NCBI GenBank assembly: GCA_027592035.1
Contig: JAQCIK010000002.1
Coordinates: 98,111 to 162,110, forward strand
DNA from: Casp-actino8 sp001510455
GTDB lineage: Bacteria; Actinomycetota; Acidimicrobiia; Acidimicrobiales; Ilumatobacteraceae
Reading direction: 5' to 3'
Length of the DNA: 64,000 nucleotides
This document shows, piece by piece, positions 1 to 8,734 of the stretch. The position numbers were made by a program, and so were the translations under genes. The notes beneath the pieces are model-generated. The model was not told where the DNA came from. It did not search any database and saw nothing but the letters and a program-made list of their open reading frames with translations. Numbering within the stretch: position 1 is the first letter of the stretch; every line of letters starts with the position of its first letter.

Positions 1-1221
1 CCGGACCAGCGGAGGATCCGTCACGTTCAGCACGTGAGGGATTCGCGAGGCACGCGGCCACACCTTCTCGGTTCCCCACAATCCGACCGGAACGACCGGA
101 GCACCGGTCGCCATGGCGAGACGGGCCGCCCCCCAACGTCCCTTCAACACCGGATCGAAGAAAGCCGGACCGCGAGGGATCGTGCCTTCGGGCATGATCG
201 CCACCATCTCGCCGGCGGCGAGAGCGTCCTCGGCGAACTGAAGTGGTTCGACACTCCCGGTACCGCGATCGACGCGAATGCCCCCGAGGGCGGTCGCCAG
301 TTGGCCGATCACCGGTGCTTCGAAGACTTCTTTCTTGCCGAGGAAGCGGACCGTACGTCCCGTTCGCGCCACCGTGATCGCCATGGCGAAGACGTCGAAG
401 TAAGAGCGATGGTTGCCGCACAGGATCGCTGGGCCATCGAGAGGCACGTTGCCCACGCCGTCGATGTCGAATCGGGCGAAAGGAAACACGCTCGGTCGGG
501 CGAATTCGAGAGCGAGCTTCTGGATCTCGACGTTGACCACCGGCACCTTCGCGACTCCCGGCGAAACGTCGAAGTGAAGAATCGGCCAACGTCGTGTGGT
601 CGCCACGATCTGCAGTCGTGGATCGGGATTCACTGCGTGAGGAAATCCGACCGCCGACAACAGAGGTAGGTCGTACACGCTGTCGGAGTACGCATACGAG
701 CGATCGAGATCGACATCGGCACGAATGGCCCAGTCACGAACGGCCGATACCTTGCCACTGCTCCAGACGAATGGGCCGTCGAGTCGTCCGGTGTACAACT
801 GATTCTCGTCGTGTTCGTAAGTGGTCGCGATCACGTGGTCGAAACCGAGAAGATCAGCGAGCGGTTCGACGAGATCACGTGGAGTGGTCGTTGCGATCAC
901 CAGAAGACGATTCGCCGAACGATGACGCTCGAACTCGGCGCGTGCGAACGGAGGAACGAGCGCGGCCAATCGAGACGCCGCTCCTTCGGCGGCTCGCCGG
1001 ACGGCCTCACGCGATTTTCCGCGCGCCAACGCGACTCCCTGTCGCGTGAGAGCCATCGCCGGCAACGTCTCACCGACGCGGTTGAACACTTCGAAGACAA
1101 GACGCTCACCGGGGATGCTTCCCGAGCGAAGACCGGCCTCACGCAGCGCGTCCGACAGCACGGGACCCGACGCCCCGATGAGGAGAGTTCGATCGAGATC
1201 GAAGATCGCCGCCTCGCGCAT
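1..1221 (-). CDS. HAD-IB hydrolase / PlsC-type acyltransferase fusion (3' end cut by window)
   Basis: The reading frame is open from an ATG at 1221 to the window edge (407 codons, no stop), so the C-terminus is missing. The N-terminal ~215 residues are a HAD-IB phosphatase domain with motif I FDLDRTLL near residue 7 and the acidic motif YSDSVYDLP near 170. The C-terminal half is a 1-acylglycerol-3-phosphate acyltransferase domain with the HX4D motif (NHRSYFD), a GGIRVDRG block and MPEGTIPRG (the FPEGT-like motif). Such fusions are common in actinobacteria and are assumed to act on membrane phospholipid precursors: the acyltransferase would acylate lysophosphatidate, and the substrate of the HAD domain is unknown. 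A 6C RNA ends about 50 bp upstream on the same strand, so read-through from its terminator could feed this gene. The family is clear, the substrate is not. Confidence 0.9.
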   Translation of the reverse strand, partial: MREAAIFDLDRTLLIGASGPVLSDALREAGLRSGSIPGERLVFEVFNRVGETLPAMALTRQGVALARGKSREAVRRAAEGAASRLAALVPPFARAEFERHRSANRLLVIATTTPRDLVEPLADLLGFDHVIATTYEHDENQLYTGRLDGPFVWSSGKVSAVRDWAIRADVDLDRSYAYSDSVYDLPLLSAVGFPHAVNPDPRLQIVATTRRWPILHFDVSPGVAKVPVVNVEIQKLALEFARPSVFPFARFDIDGVGNVPLDGPAILCGNHRSYFDVFAMAITVARTGRTVRFLGKKEVFEAPVIGQLATALGGIRVDRGTGSVEPLQFAEDALAAGEMVAIMPEGTIPRGPAFFDPVLKGRWGAARLAMATGAPVVPVGLWGTEKVWPRASRIPHVLNVTDPPLVR

Positions 1222-1271
1222 GAGCTCACCCTACGAAGCAGATCGTCGGCTTTCCGATGCGGAACGCCAGA

Positions 1272-1389
1272 ACGGGAAAGGCCCCGCTTGGGGGAAGCGG
1301 GGCCTCTCAACCTGGGGTTCCCGTGGCGGGGGGAGCCACTAATCGGAACCACGTCGCGTGCGTTTGGGGGAAACGCACAACGATCGACA
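1272..1389 (-). ncRNA. 6C-type small RNA
   Basis: On the minus strand three hairpins follow each other. The first is 1378-1358, stem GTGCGTTT with a CCCCC loop. The second is 1339-1323, stem GTGGC with a loop carrying CCCCCC. The third is an 11-bp GC-rich stem at 1305-1279, again with a CCCCC loop, followed by TTTCCCGTT and therefore terminator-like. Two C-loop hairpins followed by a terminator is the architecture of the actinobacterial 6C RNA (called B11 in mycobacteria), a regulatory small RNA thought to pair through its C-loops with G-rich target mRNAs. It sits next to a HAD-IB hydrolase gene, as I recall it doing in mycobacteria. A good promoter lies just upstream. The first loop has five rather than six C. 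Ends are estimates. Confidence 0.8.
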
Positions 1390-1395
1390 TGTGAA

Positions 1396-1424
1396 ATTAT
1401 GCACGTGAATAGGGGAACGTTCAA
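1396..1424 (-). promoter_or_regulatory. promoter of the 6C RNA
   Basis: Reading the minus strand, a -35 box TTGAAC (1424-1419) and a -10 box CATAAT (1401-1396) are separated by exactly 17 bp. Start of transcription would be near 1389, about 10 nt before the first C-loop hairpin. The -35 box lies only 3 bp from the LysR-type inverted repeat at 1428-1449. Confidence 0.7.
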
Positions 1425-1427
1425 GTC

Positions 1428-1449
1428 GATAGGCGAGATATCCCCTATC
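1428..1449. promoter_or_regulatory. probable LysR-type operator
   Basis: Inverted repeat GATAGG-N10-CCTATC in the 251-bp divergent region, with related half sites ATAGGG at 1409-1414 and 1460-1465. It covers the -35 region of the LysR gene (its -10 TAGGGT is at 1461-1466) and abuts the -35 box of the divergent 6C RNA. LysR proteins usually bind such interrupted palindromes next to their own gene, so autoregulation and control of the 6C RNA are both plausible. Confidence 0.55.
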
Positions 1450-1472
1450 ATTTCTGGCGATAGGGTGCCGAC

Positions 1473-2408
1473 GTGGACCTCCGACAGATCTCCTCCCTGA
1501 TCGCCATCGCCGACCACGGGTCGTTCTCGGCCGCCGCCCGCGCCCTGTTCACCGTTCAGTCCAACGTCTCGGCCCATATCGCCCGGCTGGAGCGAGAGCT
1601 CGGCGTCACCTTGGTCGACCGCACATCGGGCCAGATCACCGACGAGGGAGCCCTGGTCGTCGAACGAGGTCGCCGAATCCTTCGGGAATTCGACGAGATC
1701 TCGGCCGATATCGCTGCCCTCGACGACATCGTCTCGGGCGCCACCCAGATCGGCGTCATCGGCACCACCGGCCGCTGGCTCATGCCCCAATTCCTCAACC
1801 AGCTCACCCTCGACCATCCGCACGTGCAACCGACCATCTCCGAGGGGGGCACCACCACTCTCGTCCCGCGCCTGTTGAGCGGCAACCTCGACGCCTGCAT
1901 CGTGCACCTCCCGGTTGACGATCCCGAGGCCCACGTCGAACCTCTCTTCGCCGAGGATCTGGTTCTGCTCGCACCCGGATCACATCCCTGGTTCGAAGCC
2001 GAACAACTCACGATGCGCGACCTCGCCGAGCACCCCGTCCTGATGCCACCGCCGTCATCGACCTTGCGTCGCATCATCAACCGAGCCGCCGACAACGCCG
2101 GGGTCACCCTGACCGCTCAGGCCGAGATCGACGGCGTCCGACTCATGACGTCACTCGCCTTCGAGGGTTTCGGGGCCGCCATCGTGCCGGCCACCGCAGT
2201 GCCCCGATGGTTGAAAGGTGAATTCCGACGTGTGGCGGTGCCCGAACTCCCCCGCCGAGTCGTCGGATGGGTCCAACGGCGTCGCCCGAGACCCGGGCCT
2301 CCGACTCGAGCCGCGTTCGAAGTGGCCCGAGACCTCATCGAACGTCGTGGCCAACGTCAACCAGGGGTCCACGTGGGGACTGATGCGTTCCCGTTGAAGG
2401 CGAACTGA
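1473..2408 (+). CDS. LysR family transcriptional regulator
   Basis: A 311-residue protein with the winged helix-turn-helix of LysR regulators at about residues 3-60 (motif SFSAAARALFTVQSNVSAHI) followed by a periplasmic-binding-protein-like effector domain at about 90-290. The GTG start at 1473 is chosen because a TAGGGT -10 box ends 6 nt before it, which points to a leaderless mRNA; no ribosome binding site is seen. The gene is divergent from the 6C RNA and is followed after 17 bp by an acyl-CoA carboxyltransferase gene that has its own -10 box. The effector and targets cannot be read from the sequence; lipid or acyl-CoA metabolism is a guess from the neighbours. Confidence 0.92.
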   Translation: MDLRQISSLIAIADHGSFSAAARALFTVQSNVSAHIARLERELGVTLVDRTSGQITDEGALVVERGRRILREFDEISADIAALDDIVSGATQIGVIGTTGRWLMPQFLNQLTLDHPHVQPTISEGGTTTLVPRLLSGNLDACIVHLPVDDPEAHVEPLFAEDLVLLAPGSHPWFEAEQLTMRDLAEHPVLMPPPSSTLRRIINRAADNAGVTLTAQAEIDGVRLMTSLAFEGFGAAIVPATAVPRWLKGEFRRVAVPELPRRVVGWVQRRRPRPGPPTRAAFEVARDLIERRGQRQPGVHVGTDAFPLKAN

Positions 2409-2425
2409 CGCCTACTGTTCTCGGC

Positions 2426-3766
2426 ATGTCCGTGCCCCTGCGATCCCGTGTTCCGGGGGCGGCCCGGGCCGAAGTCAGACGGGTGGGCGATCGGTCGGTC
2501 GTCTGGGTCGAGGTGAGTAGTGACGTCCACAAAGGTGCACTGAGCAACGAAGCGTCGTCGATCATCGAAACCGGCGCCCGCACCGCGGTCGACGAGCAGA
2601 TTCCACTCGTCGCCGTGATCGCGTCGTCGGGCGCCGACATCACCGAGGGCATGTCGGCCCTTCACGGATGGGGGCTGGCTGCACGCGCGCTCACCGATTG
2701 TTCGGGCAAGGTTCCCACGATCATGATCGTCGACGGTCCAGCGGTCTCGGGTCCGGCACTTCTCCTCGGCATCGTCGATCACGTCGTCATGACCGAGCGC
2801 TCCTACGCCTTCGTCTCGGGTCCGACGATGGTCACCGAATTCACCGGTGTGGCCATCGACAACGACGAACTCGGTGGTGCCGTGGCTCACGCTCGCCACA
2901 CCGGTGCCGCCTCGCTCGTGACGCCCGATCTCGAGTCGGCTGTTTCCGCCGTCGAACAGTTGTTGTCGTACTTCCCCGACAACTCCGACGTCGAGCCCGT
3001 CGAGTTCGCCACTGACGACACGTCCGATCGTGCGACCCCCGAAGCCGGCGAGCGTATTCCCCCGTCGTCCACCGGCAGTTACGACGTTCGGGACGTGATT
3101 CGCGACATCTGCGACGACGGAGACTTCTTCGAGATCCGTGCCCGATGGTCGGCCAACTTGGTCACCGGGTTCGCCACCCTGGATGGTCGACCGGTCGGAG
3201 TTCTCGCCAATCAGCCGATGGTGTTGGCCGGAACACTCGACATCCCGGCTTCTCAGAAGGGCGCCCGTTTCGTGGCGTTCTGTGATGCCTTCAACCTTCC
3301 GATCATCACCCTCGTCGACACACCCGGCTTCTACCCCGGCAAGGATCTCGAGTGGCGCGGCATGATCCGTCACGGGGCGCAACTCGTGTTCGCCTACGGG
3401 CGCGCCACTGTGCCGCGAATCTGCGTGATCCTGCGCAAGAGCTACGGCGGGGCCTACATCGTCATGGACTCCAAGCGAATGGGCAACGATCTGTGTGTGG
3501 CCTGGCCGTGGGCGGAACTCGCCGTCATGGGTGCCGGCCAAGCGGCCGCCATTCTTCAGCGGCGCGCCACACCAGAGGAGCGAGTGGCGTTCGAAGCCGA
3601 CTACACCGAGCGTCTGTTGAACCCCTACGTAGCCGCCGAACGTGGGTTCGTCGATGCGGTGATCGAACCAGCCGACACCCGCTCCGTCGTGTGTGGGGCC
3701 CTGTCGACCCTGCTCGACAAGCGCGAGCACCTCCCGGGGCGCAAACACGACAACTCCCCTCTCTGA
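2426..3766 (+). CDS. acyl-CoA carboxylase carboxyltransferase (beta) subunit
   Basis: 446 residues with two crotonase-fold halves typical of the carboxyltransferase component of acetyl/propionyl-CoA carboxylases, which moves CO2 from carboxybiotin to an acyl-CoA. The C-terminal half is well conserved (GARFVAFCDAFNLP, VDTPGFYPG, KSYGGAYIVMDSK). The N-terminal half is shorter and more divergent (DGPAVSGPALLLGIVDHVV), and the whole is shorter than the usual ~510-540 residues, mainly because the N-terminal lead-in is missing. A TACTGT -10 box (2413-2418) ends 7 nt before the ATG, so the mRNA is probably leaderless. No biotin-carboxylase/BCCP subunit lies nearby, so the partner must be encoded elsewhere. 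Acetyl-, propionyl- or long-chain acyl-CoA specificity is undecided. Confidence 0.88.
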   Translation: MSVPLRSRVPGAARAEVRRVGDRSVVWVEVSSDVHKGALSNEASSIIETGARTAVDEQIPLVAVIASSGADITEGMSALHGWGLAARALTDCSGKVPTIMIVDGPAVSGPALLLGIVDHVVMTERSYAFVSGPTMVTEFTGVAIDNDELGGAVAHARHTGAASLVTPDLESAVSAVEQLLSYFPDNSDVEPVEFATDDTSDRATPEAGERIPPSSTGSYDVRDVIRDICDDGDFFEIRARWSANLVTGFATLDGRPVGVLANQPMVLAGTLDIPASQKGARFVAFCDAFNLPIITLVDTPGFYPGKDLEWRGMIRHGAQLVFAYGRATVPRICVILRKSYGGAYIVMDSKRMGNDLCVAWPWAELAVMGAGQAAAILQRRATPEERVAFEADYTERLLNPYVAAERGFVDAVIEPADTRSVVCGALSTLLDKREHLPGRKHDNSPL

Positions 3767-3918
3767 CCCGACGCCTCGTCGATTCGTCATCCGGGCTCCA
3801 CGAGCGGACTGAGTGCCGGACCGGCCCGACGGTTATCCTCGACCCGTGGGGGAGAAAGCCTCCGCACGCAGGACACGGCTCGAACAACGAGCCGCCGAAC
3901 ACGAAGGGGACGAGCAAG

Positions 3919-5187
3919 GTGCCCGACACCATCACGATCATCGACGACCGCACCGGCAAGAAGGTGACGGTCCCGATCGAGGGCGGAGTCTTCCCGGCCT
4001 CGGCGGTACGAGAGCTGGATCCGTCGCTCTACATCTACGACCCGGCCTACATGCAGACCGCCGCTTGCAAGAGTTCCGTCACGTTTCTCGACGGTGACGC
4101 CGGAATCCTTCGCTATCGCGGCTACCCCATCGAGCAACTCGCCGAGAAGAGCACCTATCTCGAAGTCGCCTATCTGTTGTTGAACGGTGAGTTGCCCAAC
4201 AAGGCACAGCTCGAGAAGTGGACGCACGACGTCACTCACCACACCTTCATCCATGAGAACATGCGCAAGCGCTTCGTGGACGGTTTCCATTACGACGCAC
4301 ACCCGATGGGCATGTTCGTGAGTTCGGTTGCCGCTCTCGGGACCTTCTACGACGACGCCAAGGACATCCAGAGCAAGGAAAGTCGCGACAAGCAGATCCT
4401 CCGTCTCATCGCGAAGTCCCCCACCTTGGCCGCCATGGCGTATCGCTTCTCGGTCGGTCTGCCCTTCCAGTATCCCGACAACAAACTGTCGTTCCCGGCC
4501 AACTTCCTCAACATGATGTGGAAGGTGGGTGAGTACGAGATCGACCCCCGTCTCGAGCGGGCCATGGACGTTCTCTTCATCCTCCATGCCGATCACGAGC
4601 AGAACTGCGGCACCACCGCCATGCGCGTCGTGGGCTCCAGCCACTCCGACCCTTACACCTCGGCCGCCGCGGCTGCGTCAGCCCTCTACGGCCCGCTTCA
4701 CGGAGGCGCCAACGAAGCCGTGGTTCGCATGCTCGAAGAGATCGGTTCGATCGACAACGTCTCGGCCTTCATCGACGACGTCAAGAGCGGCAAGGGCAGC
4801 CGACTCATGGGTTTCGGCCACCGCGTGTACAAGAACTACGACCCACGCGCCAAGATCATCAAGAAGACCGCCTACGACGTCTTCGAGGTGACCGGAAAGA
4901 ATCCGCTGCTCGACATCGCTCTCAAACTCGAAGAGACCGCACTCAGCGATCCGTACTTCGTCGATCGCAAGTTGTACCCGAACGTCGACTTCTACTCGGG
5001 CCTCATTTACCAGGCGCTCGGTTTCCCCGTTGCGATGTTCACGGTTCTGTTCGCCATCCCGCGAACCGTCGGCTGGCTGGCTCACTGGCAGGAGTTGCTC
5101 AACGACAAGGAACAGAAGATCTCGCGTCCGCGCCAGTGGTACACCGGTGTCGAGGCACGTGATTACGTCCCCGTCACCTCACGCTGA
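3919..5187 (+). CDS. gltA: citrate synthase
   Basis: 422 residues; condenses acetyl-CoA and oxaloacetate to citrate, the entry step of the TCA cycle. The catalytic triad is visible: His261 in PLHGGANEA, His301 in GFGHRVYKNYDPR and Asp357 in YPNVDFYSG. Length and motifs fit the hexameric bacterial type I enzyme. The frame is open upstream, but GTG 3919 is chosen because AGGGGA at about 3905-3910 gives a ribosome binding site and the protein then begins like other citrate synthases (DTITIIDDRTGKK). A TTATCC-type -10 box lies about 85 bp upstream, within the gap after the carboxyltransferase gene. NADP-isocitrate dehydrogenase is encoded 5 kb further on. Confidence 0.97.
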   Translation: MPDTITIIDDRTGKKVTVPIEGGVFPASAVRELDPSLYIYDPAYMQTAACKSSVTFLDGDAGILRYRGYPIEQLAEKSTYLEVAYLLLNGELPNKAQLEKWTHDVTHHTFIHENMRKRFVDGFHYDAHPMGMFVSSVAALGTFYDDAKDIQSKESRDKQILRLIAKSPTLAAMAYRFSVGLPFQYPDNKLSFPANFLNMMWKVGEYEIDPRLERAMDVLFILHADHEQNCGTTAMRVVGSSHSDPYTSAAAAASALYGPLHGGANEAVVRMLEEIGSIDNVSAFIDDVKSGKGSRLMGFGHRVYKNYDPRAKIIKKTAYDVFEVTGKNPLLDIALKLEETALSDPYFVDRKLYPNVDFYSGLIYQALGFPVAMFTVLFAIPRTVGWLAHWQELLNDKEQKISRPRQWYTGVEARDYVPVTSR

Positions 5188-5193
5188 GGTCAG

Positions 5194-6771
5194 GTGACCG
5201 AGCTCGCCGAGGTCTATCCGTCGGCGCCACACGACGTCGACGAGTGGTCCACACCACCACGCTGGGCCGGCGCCATCGCGGGTGTCGTCGCTGGTGCACT
5301 CGGATTGTTCTCCGGCCACGTGGTGGCGCAGTTCGACGACGGCGTCTCTCCCCTCGATCTGGTCGGTGGCTCGTTCGTCGACCGCACGCCTCGATGGTTG
5401 AAGGAGTGGGCCATCGCCACCTTTGGCACCAACGACAAGTTGGTGCTCGAGATCGGTGCCTACACGGTCATGTTCGTCGTGGCCCTGGCCCTCGGGGTCG
5501 CATCACGACGTCGAGCCACCGGGTACACGATCGGATCGTTCGTCGTCGCGCTCATCGGAAGTGTCAGCGCCGCCGAACGCGCCGGCACCTCGGTGCTGTC
5601 GGTCCTGGCGCCCTTCGTGGGCGCAGCGGTCGGCTCGATCGTGTTCGCCCTCGCCTGTGACGTCATCGTCGGGCGGTGGCTCGATGCCCGACGACCTCAT
5701 GTCTCACGGGTGCCCATCGGATGGGATCGACGACGATTCCTGCGCACCACGGTCGCTGCCGGAACGGCTGCTTCCATCGCCGGTGTGATCTCGACCCGAC
5801 GCGAGGGTGAGCGACTCGACCGCATCGAGTCACAGCGCCCCGACTCCCTACCCGTTTCCGACGGTGGAGCGGTGTCGGTCGACGCCTTCCACCCGACCGA
5901 ACCGTTCGTCACGCCGGTCGGCGACTTCTATCGCATCGACACCGCCCTGTCGTTTCCGAACGTCGACCTCGAGCGTTGGCGACTTCGGGTCTCCGGGCTC
6001 GTCGAGCGGCCACTCGAGTACTCGTACGACGCTCTACTGTCGTTGCCACAGGTCGAGCGCACCATCACGTTGTGCTGTGTGTCGAACGAGATCGGCGGAT
6101 CACTGGTGGGAAATGCGGTCTGGCAAGGCGTGCTTCTGTCCGACGTGCTCTCCGAAGCCGGAGTCACCGATGACGCCGAGCAGGTCTTCAGCACGAGTCT
6201 CGATGGTTGGACCTGCGGATTCCCCGTCGAGACCGCGCTCGACGGACGTGACTGCCTGATCGCTCTCGGAATGAACGGGGAGGCGCTGCCCCTCGTCCAC
6301 GGCTTCCCAGCGCGACTCGTCGTCCCCGGTCTGTACGGATACGTCTCGGCGACCAAATGGCTGTCGACGATCGAGCTCACCACGTGGGATCGACGCGGCT
6401 ATTGGATCCCTCGTGGCTGGTCTCGCCTCGGCCCCGTCAAGACGCAATCTCGTATCGATGTTCCTCGTCGTGGCCAACGCGTGCCTTCCGGTGATTTCGT
6501 GATCGCAGGAACGGCGTGGGCTCAACACACCGGAATCGCGAAGGTCGAGGTACGAGTCGACGACGAACCGTGGCGTGAGGCCACACTCGCCGACGACGTG
6601 AGTGACGACACCTGGCGTCAATGGAAGATTCCGTGGAACGCCTCCCCCGGAGAACACCGGATCACGGTTCGAGCCACCGACAAGAGCGGATACACACAAA
6701 CCGATCGAGTGACCCCGGTTGCTCCCGATGGGGCCACCGGGTGGCACTACCGACGTGTCACGGTGACGTGA
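5194..6771 (+). CDS. membrane-anchored molybdopterin oxidoreductase, sulfite-oxidase family
   Basis: 525 residues from a GTG start 6 nt after gltA. The N-terminal ~160 residues hold about four hydrophobic segments (GAIAGVVAGALGLFSGHVV, the segments around 85-100, 105-125 and 130-155). A basic segment WDRRRFLRTT at about 177 looks like a twin-arginine motif, after which comes the soluble catalytic part. The Mo-cofactor domain carries the probable Mo-ligand cysteine in LCCVSN (C295), and the C-terminal ~100 residues form the Mo-co dimerisation immunoglobulin-like domain. The enzyme would act outside the membrane. Sulfite, a sulfoxide or another substrate is possible. The C-terminus overlaps the convergent acyltransferase gene by 14 bp. 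Confidence 0.88.
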   Translation: MTELAEVYPSAPHDVDEWSTPPRWAGAIAGVVAGALGLFSGHVVAQFDDGVSPLDLVGGSFVDRTPRWLKEWAIATFGTNDKLVLEIGAYTVMFVVALALGVASRRRATGYTIGSFVVALIGSVSAAERAGTSVLSVLAPFVGAAVGSIVFALACDVIVGRWLDARRPHVSRVPIGWDRRRFLRTTVAAGTAASIAGVISTRREGERLDRIESQRPDSLPVSDGGAVSVDAFHPTEPFVTPVGDFYRIDTALSFPNVDLERWRLRVSGLVERPLEYSYDALLSLPQVERTITLCCVSNEIGGSLVGNAVWQGVLLSDVLSEAGVTDDAEQVFSTSLDGWTCGFPVETALDGRDCLIALGMNGEALPLVHGFPARLVVPGLYGYVSATKWLSTIELTTWDRRGYWIPRGWSRLGPVKTQSRIDVPRRGQRVPSGDFVIAGTAWAQHTGIAKVEVRVDDEPWREATLADDVSDDTWRQWKIPWNASPGEHRITVRATDKSGYTQTDRVTPVAPDGATGWHYRRVTVT

Positions 6772-8734
6772 GAGCACGCGTGGCGGTGAACCACGCGGCC
6801 CGCAGACGAGGGATCAGCGATTCGCGAGCCAGACGCACGCCGAACTCCGGATCGAGATGGGTTCCGTCGGGTCGTTCGATGCGTCCCACGCTCGAATTCG
6901 GGTCGGCGAGCAGGTCGTCGAAGTCGACGACGGCGACATCGACCCATTCGGAATCCCAACGTCTCATCACTGCGTTCCATGCGGCTCGTGGCTCTTCGGT
7001 GTCACCGTTCAGCATCGGTTCGTCAGCGACGCGAGGGGACTCGAGGAACAAAATGGGTATTCCTCGGGAAAGCGTCTGATCTCGCATCGATTGCAACCAG
7101 ACGTCGAGATCGCTCTCGTAACGAGTCGAACCCACCACGATCCGTTCGTCCGAATCGAGCGGACGGTAGTCCCATTGATTGGCGACACTCGCCACGACGA
7201 ACACCGCATCGATGTCATCCACGTAGGCCGCCGTTCGGGCCACGTTGTCCGGGCAGTACTCGGTCACTTGGTCCTCGTCAACTCGCCGATGGACCAGAGC
7301 CACCTTCTGCAGGGGACAGCCGAGAACCCCTCCCGAGATCACGCCGAGCCGACCGTCGGACGCATCAGAGAGAGCCAGCGCGACGTTCTCGGCAACCGAG
7401 TCACCGAGAACGAGGATGGTGATCGGGGCCTCGGGATCCGGCGCGGCTTCCGGTATCGAGACGATCGGAGTGGCCGATGACGACGTGTCGTTGGCCGGCG
7501 AAACACTCGTCGAGGTGACGACCGACGGCGCGATCGTCGACAACACGCGCAGTTCGGTGGTTTGTGCGGGAGCACTCGACGGCAGAAGCACCACGGGAAG
7601 CACCACGACCACGAGCAAACCCACCACCGCCATCGGTGCGGCGATTCGATCTCGGGTGAGTAGCCGTTTGGTGCGAATCGGCTGCTCGATGAAGCGGTAC
7701 GACAGCGCCGCGATCGCGAAGGTCACGACGAAGCGAACGACCAACAAGGGGGCACCGCTCCAACCGACCACATCCTCGTCGACCCAGACGAAAACCGGCC
7801 AATGGGCCAGATAGATCCCGTAGCTCATGCGGCCGAGGAGAGTGAGTATCGGCCACGACATGACACGTCGCATCGGGCCGGGAAGGACCGCACCTATACA
7901 GAACGGAACGTTGACCAACACGAAGACGCCGAGCCAACCGTCGTACAACCATGACGACTGCGGATCGACGATGCGCGAGAACCAGATGAACAGCACCAAC
8001 GGAGCGAGCCACAGGACGTTCACCCACCGGAAACGACCCTGGGCCCAGCGTTCGATTCGCGGACTGAGAAAACAGGCGAGAACTGCTCCCGCGAAGAGCT
8101 CGACGGCACGGGTGTCGGTGCCGTAGTAGATCCGGTCGTGATCGCTGGCCAGGATCGCGGCCAGCACCGAGATCGCGCCCAGTCCGAAGAAGACGAATCC
8201 GATGCCCCGTCGACGAAGCCCCACGACGAATCCGAGGGCCACGACGAGTGGAACGAACACGTAGAGCTGTTCCTCGATCGACAGCGACCACAGATGTTGG
8301 AGAGGACTCTCGTCAGCGAAGAGCTCGCTGTACGAGTGACCGGCGAAAATCGCGTGCCAGTTCGCGACGTAGAGCGCGGCCGACACGGCGTCGCCACGAA
8401 CTCGAGCCTGCTCGACGGCCGTTCCGAGCCACGTCGACAGCAGCACCACGGCCGACAATGCAACGAGTGCTGCGGGGGCGAGACGGCGAAGACGGCGCTC
8501 CCAGAATCGACGGAGCGACACCCGGCCGTTCGCTTCACCCTCGAACAACAACAGGGAGGTGATCAGATATCCCGACAACGTGAAGAACAGCGAGACGCTG
8601 ATGAACCCACCGGGCATCCAGGTCGGCTCCGAGTGGTAGATCATGATCATGAGGAGGGCCGAGGCCCGAACGCCGTCGAGGCCTGGATGGTGGGCCATCC
8701 CCCGGCGAGGTTCCGGAAGCGGCCCTCCGCTCAT
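6758..8734 (-). CDS. OafA/YrhL-type acyltransferase with SGNH domain
   Basis: 658 residues. The N-terminal ~390 residues form an acyltransferase-3 membrane domain with about ten hydrophobic segments and the conserved His near 33 in MIYHSEPTW, followed by SLFFTLSGYLITSLLL. A Ser/Thr-rich linker leads to a C-terminal extracytoplasmic SGNH hydrolase-like domain with the nucleophile block LVLGDSVAEN and the distal DGTHLD (Asp-x-x-His) dyad. This fused architecture transfers acetyl or other acyl groups onto cell-surface polysaccharides, peptidoglycan or lipids; the acceptor is unknown. ATG 8734 overlaps the stop of the upstream quinone oxidoreductase gene by 4 bp, so the two are cotranscribed. Confidence 0.92.
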   Translation of the reverse strand: MSGGPLPEPRRGMAHHPGLDGVRASALLMIMIYHSEPTWMPGGFISVSLFFTLSGYLITSLLLFEGEANGRVSLRRFWERRLRRLAPAALVALSAVVLLSTWLGTAVEQARVRGDAVSAALYVANWHAIFAGHSYSELFADESPLQHLWSLSIEEQLYVFVPLVVALGFVVGLRRRGIGFVFFGLGAISVLAAILASDHDRIYYGTDTRAVELFAGAVLACFLSPRIERWAQGRFRWVNVLWLAPLVLFIWFSRIVDPQSSWLYDGWLGVFVLVNVPFCIGAVLPGPMRRVMSWPILTLLGRMSYGIYLAHWPVFVWVDEDVVGWSGAPLLVVRFVVTFAIAALSYRFIEQPIRTKRLLTRDRIAAPMAVVGLLVVVVLPVVLLPSSAPAQTTELRVLSTIAPSVVTSTSVSPANDTSSSATPIVSIPEAAPDPEAPITILVLGDSVAENVALALSDASDGRLGVISGGVLGCPLQKVALVHRRVDEDQVTEYCPDNVARTAAYVDDIDAVFVVASVANQWDYRPLDSDERIVVGSTRYESDLDVWLQSMRDQTLSRGIPILFLESPRVADEPMLNGDTEEPRAAWNAVMRRWDSEWVDVAVVDFDDLLADPNSSVGRIERPDGTHLDPEFGVRLARESLIPRLRAAWFTATRALTSP

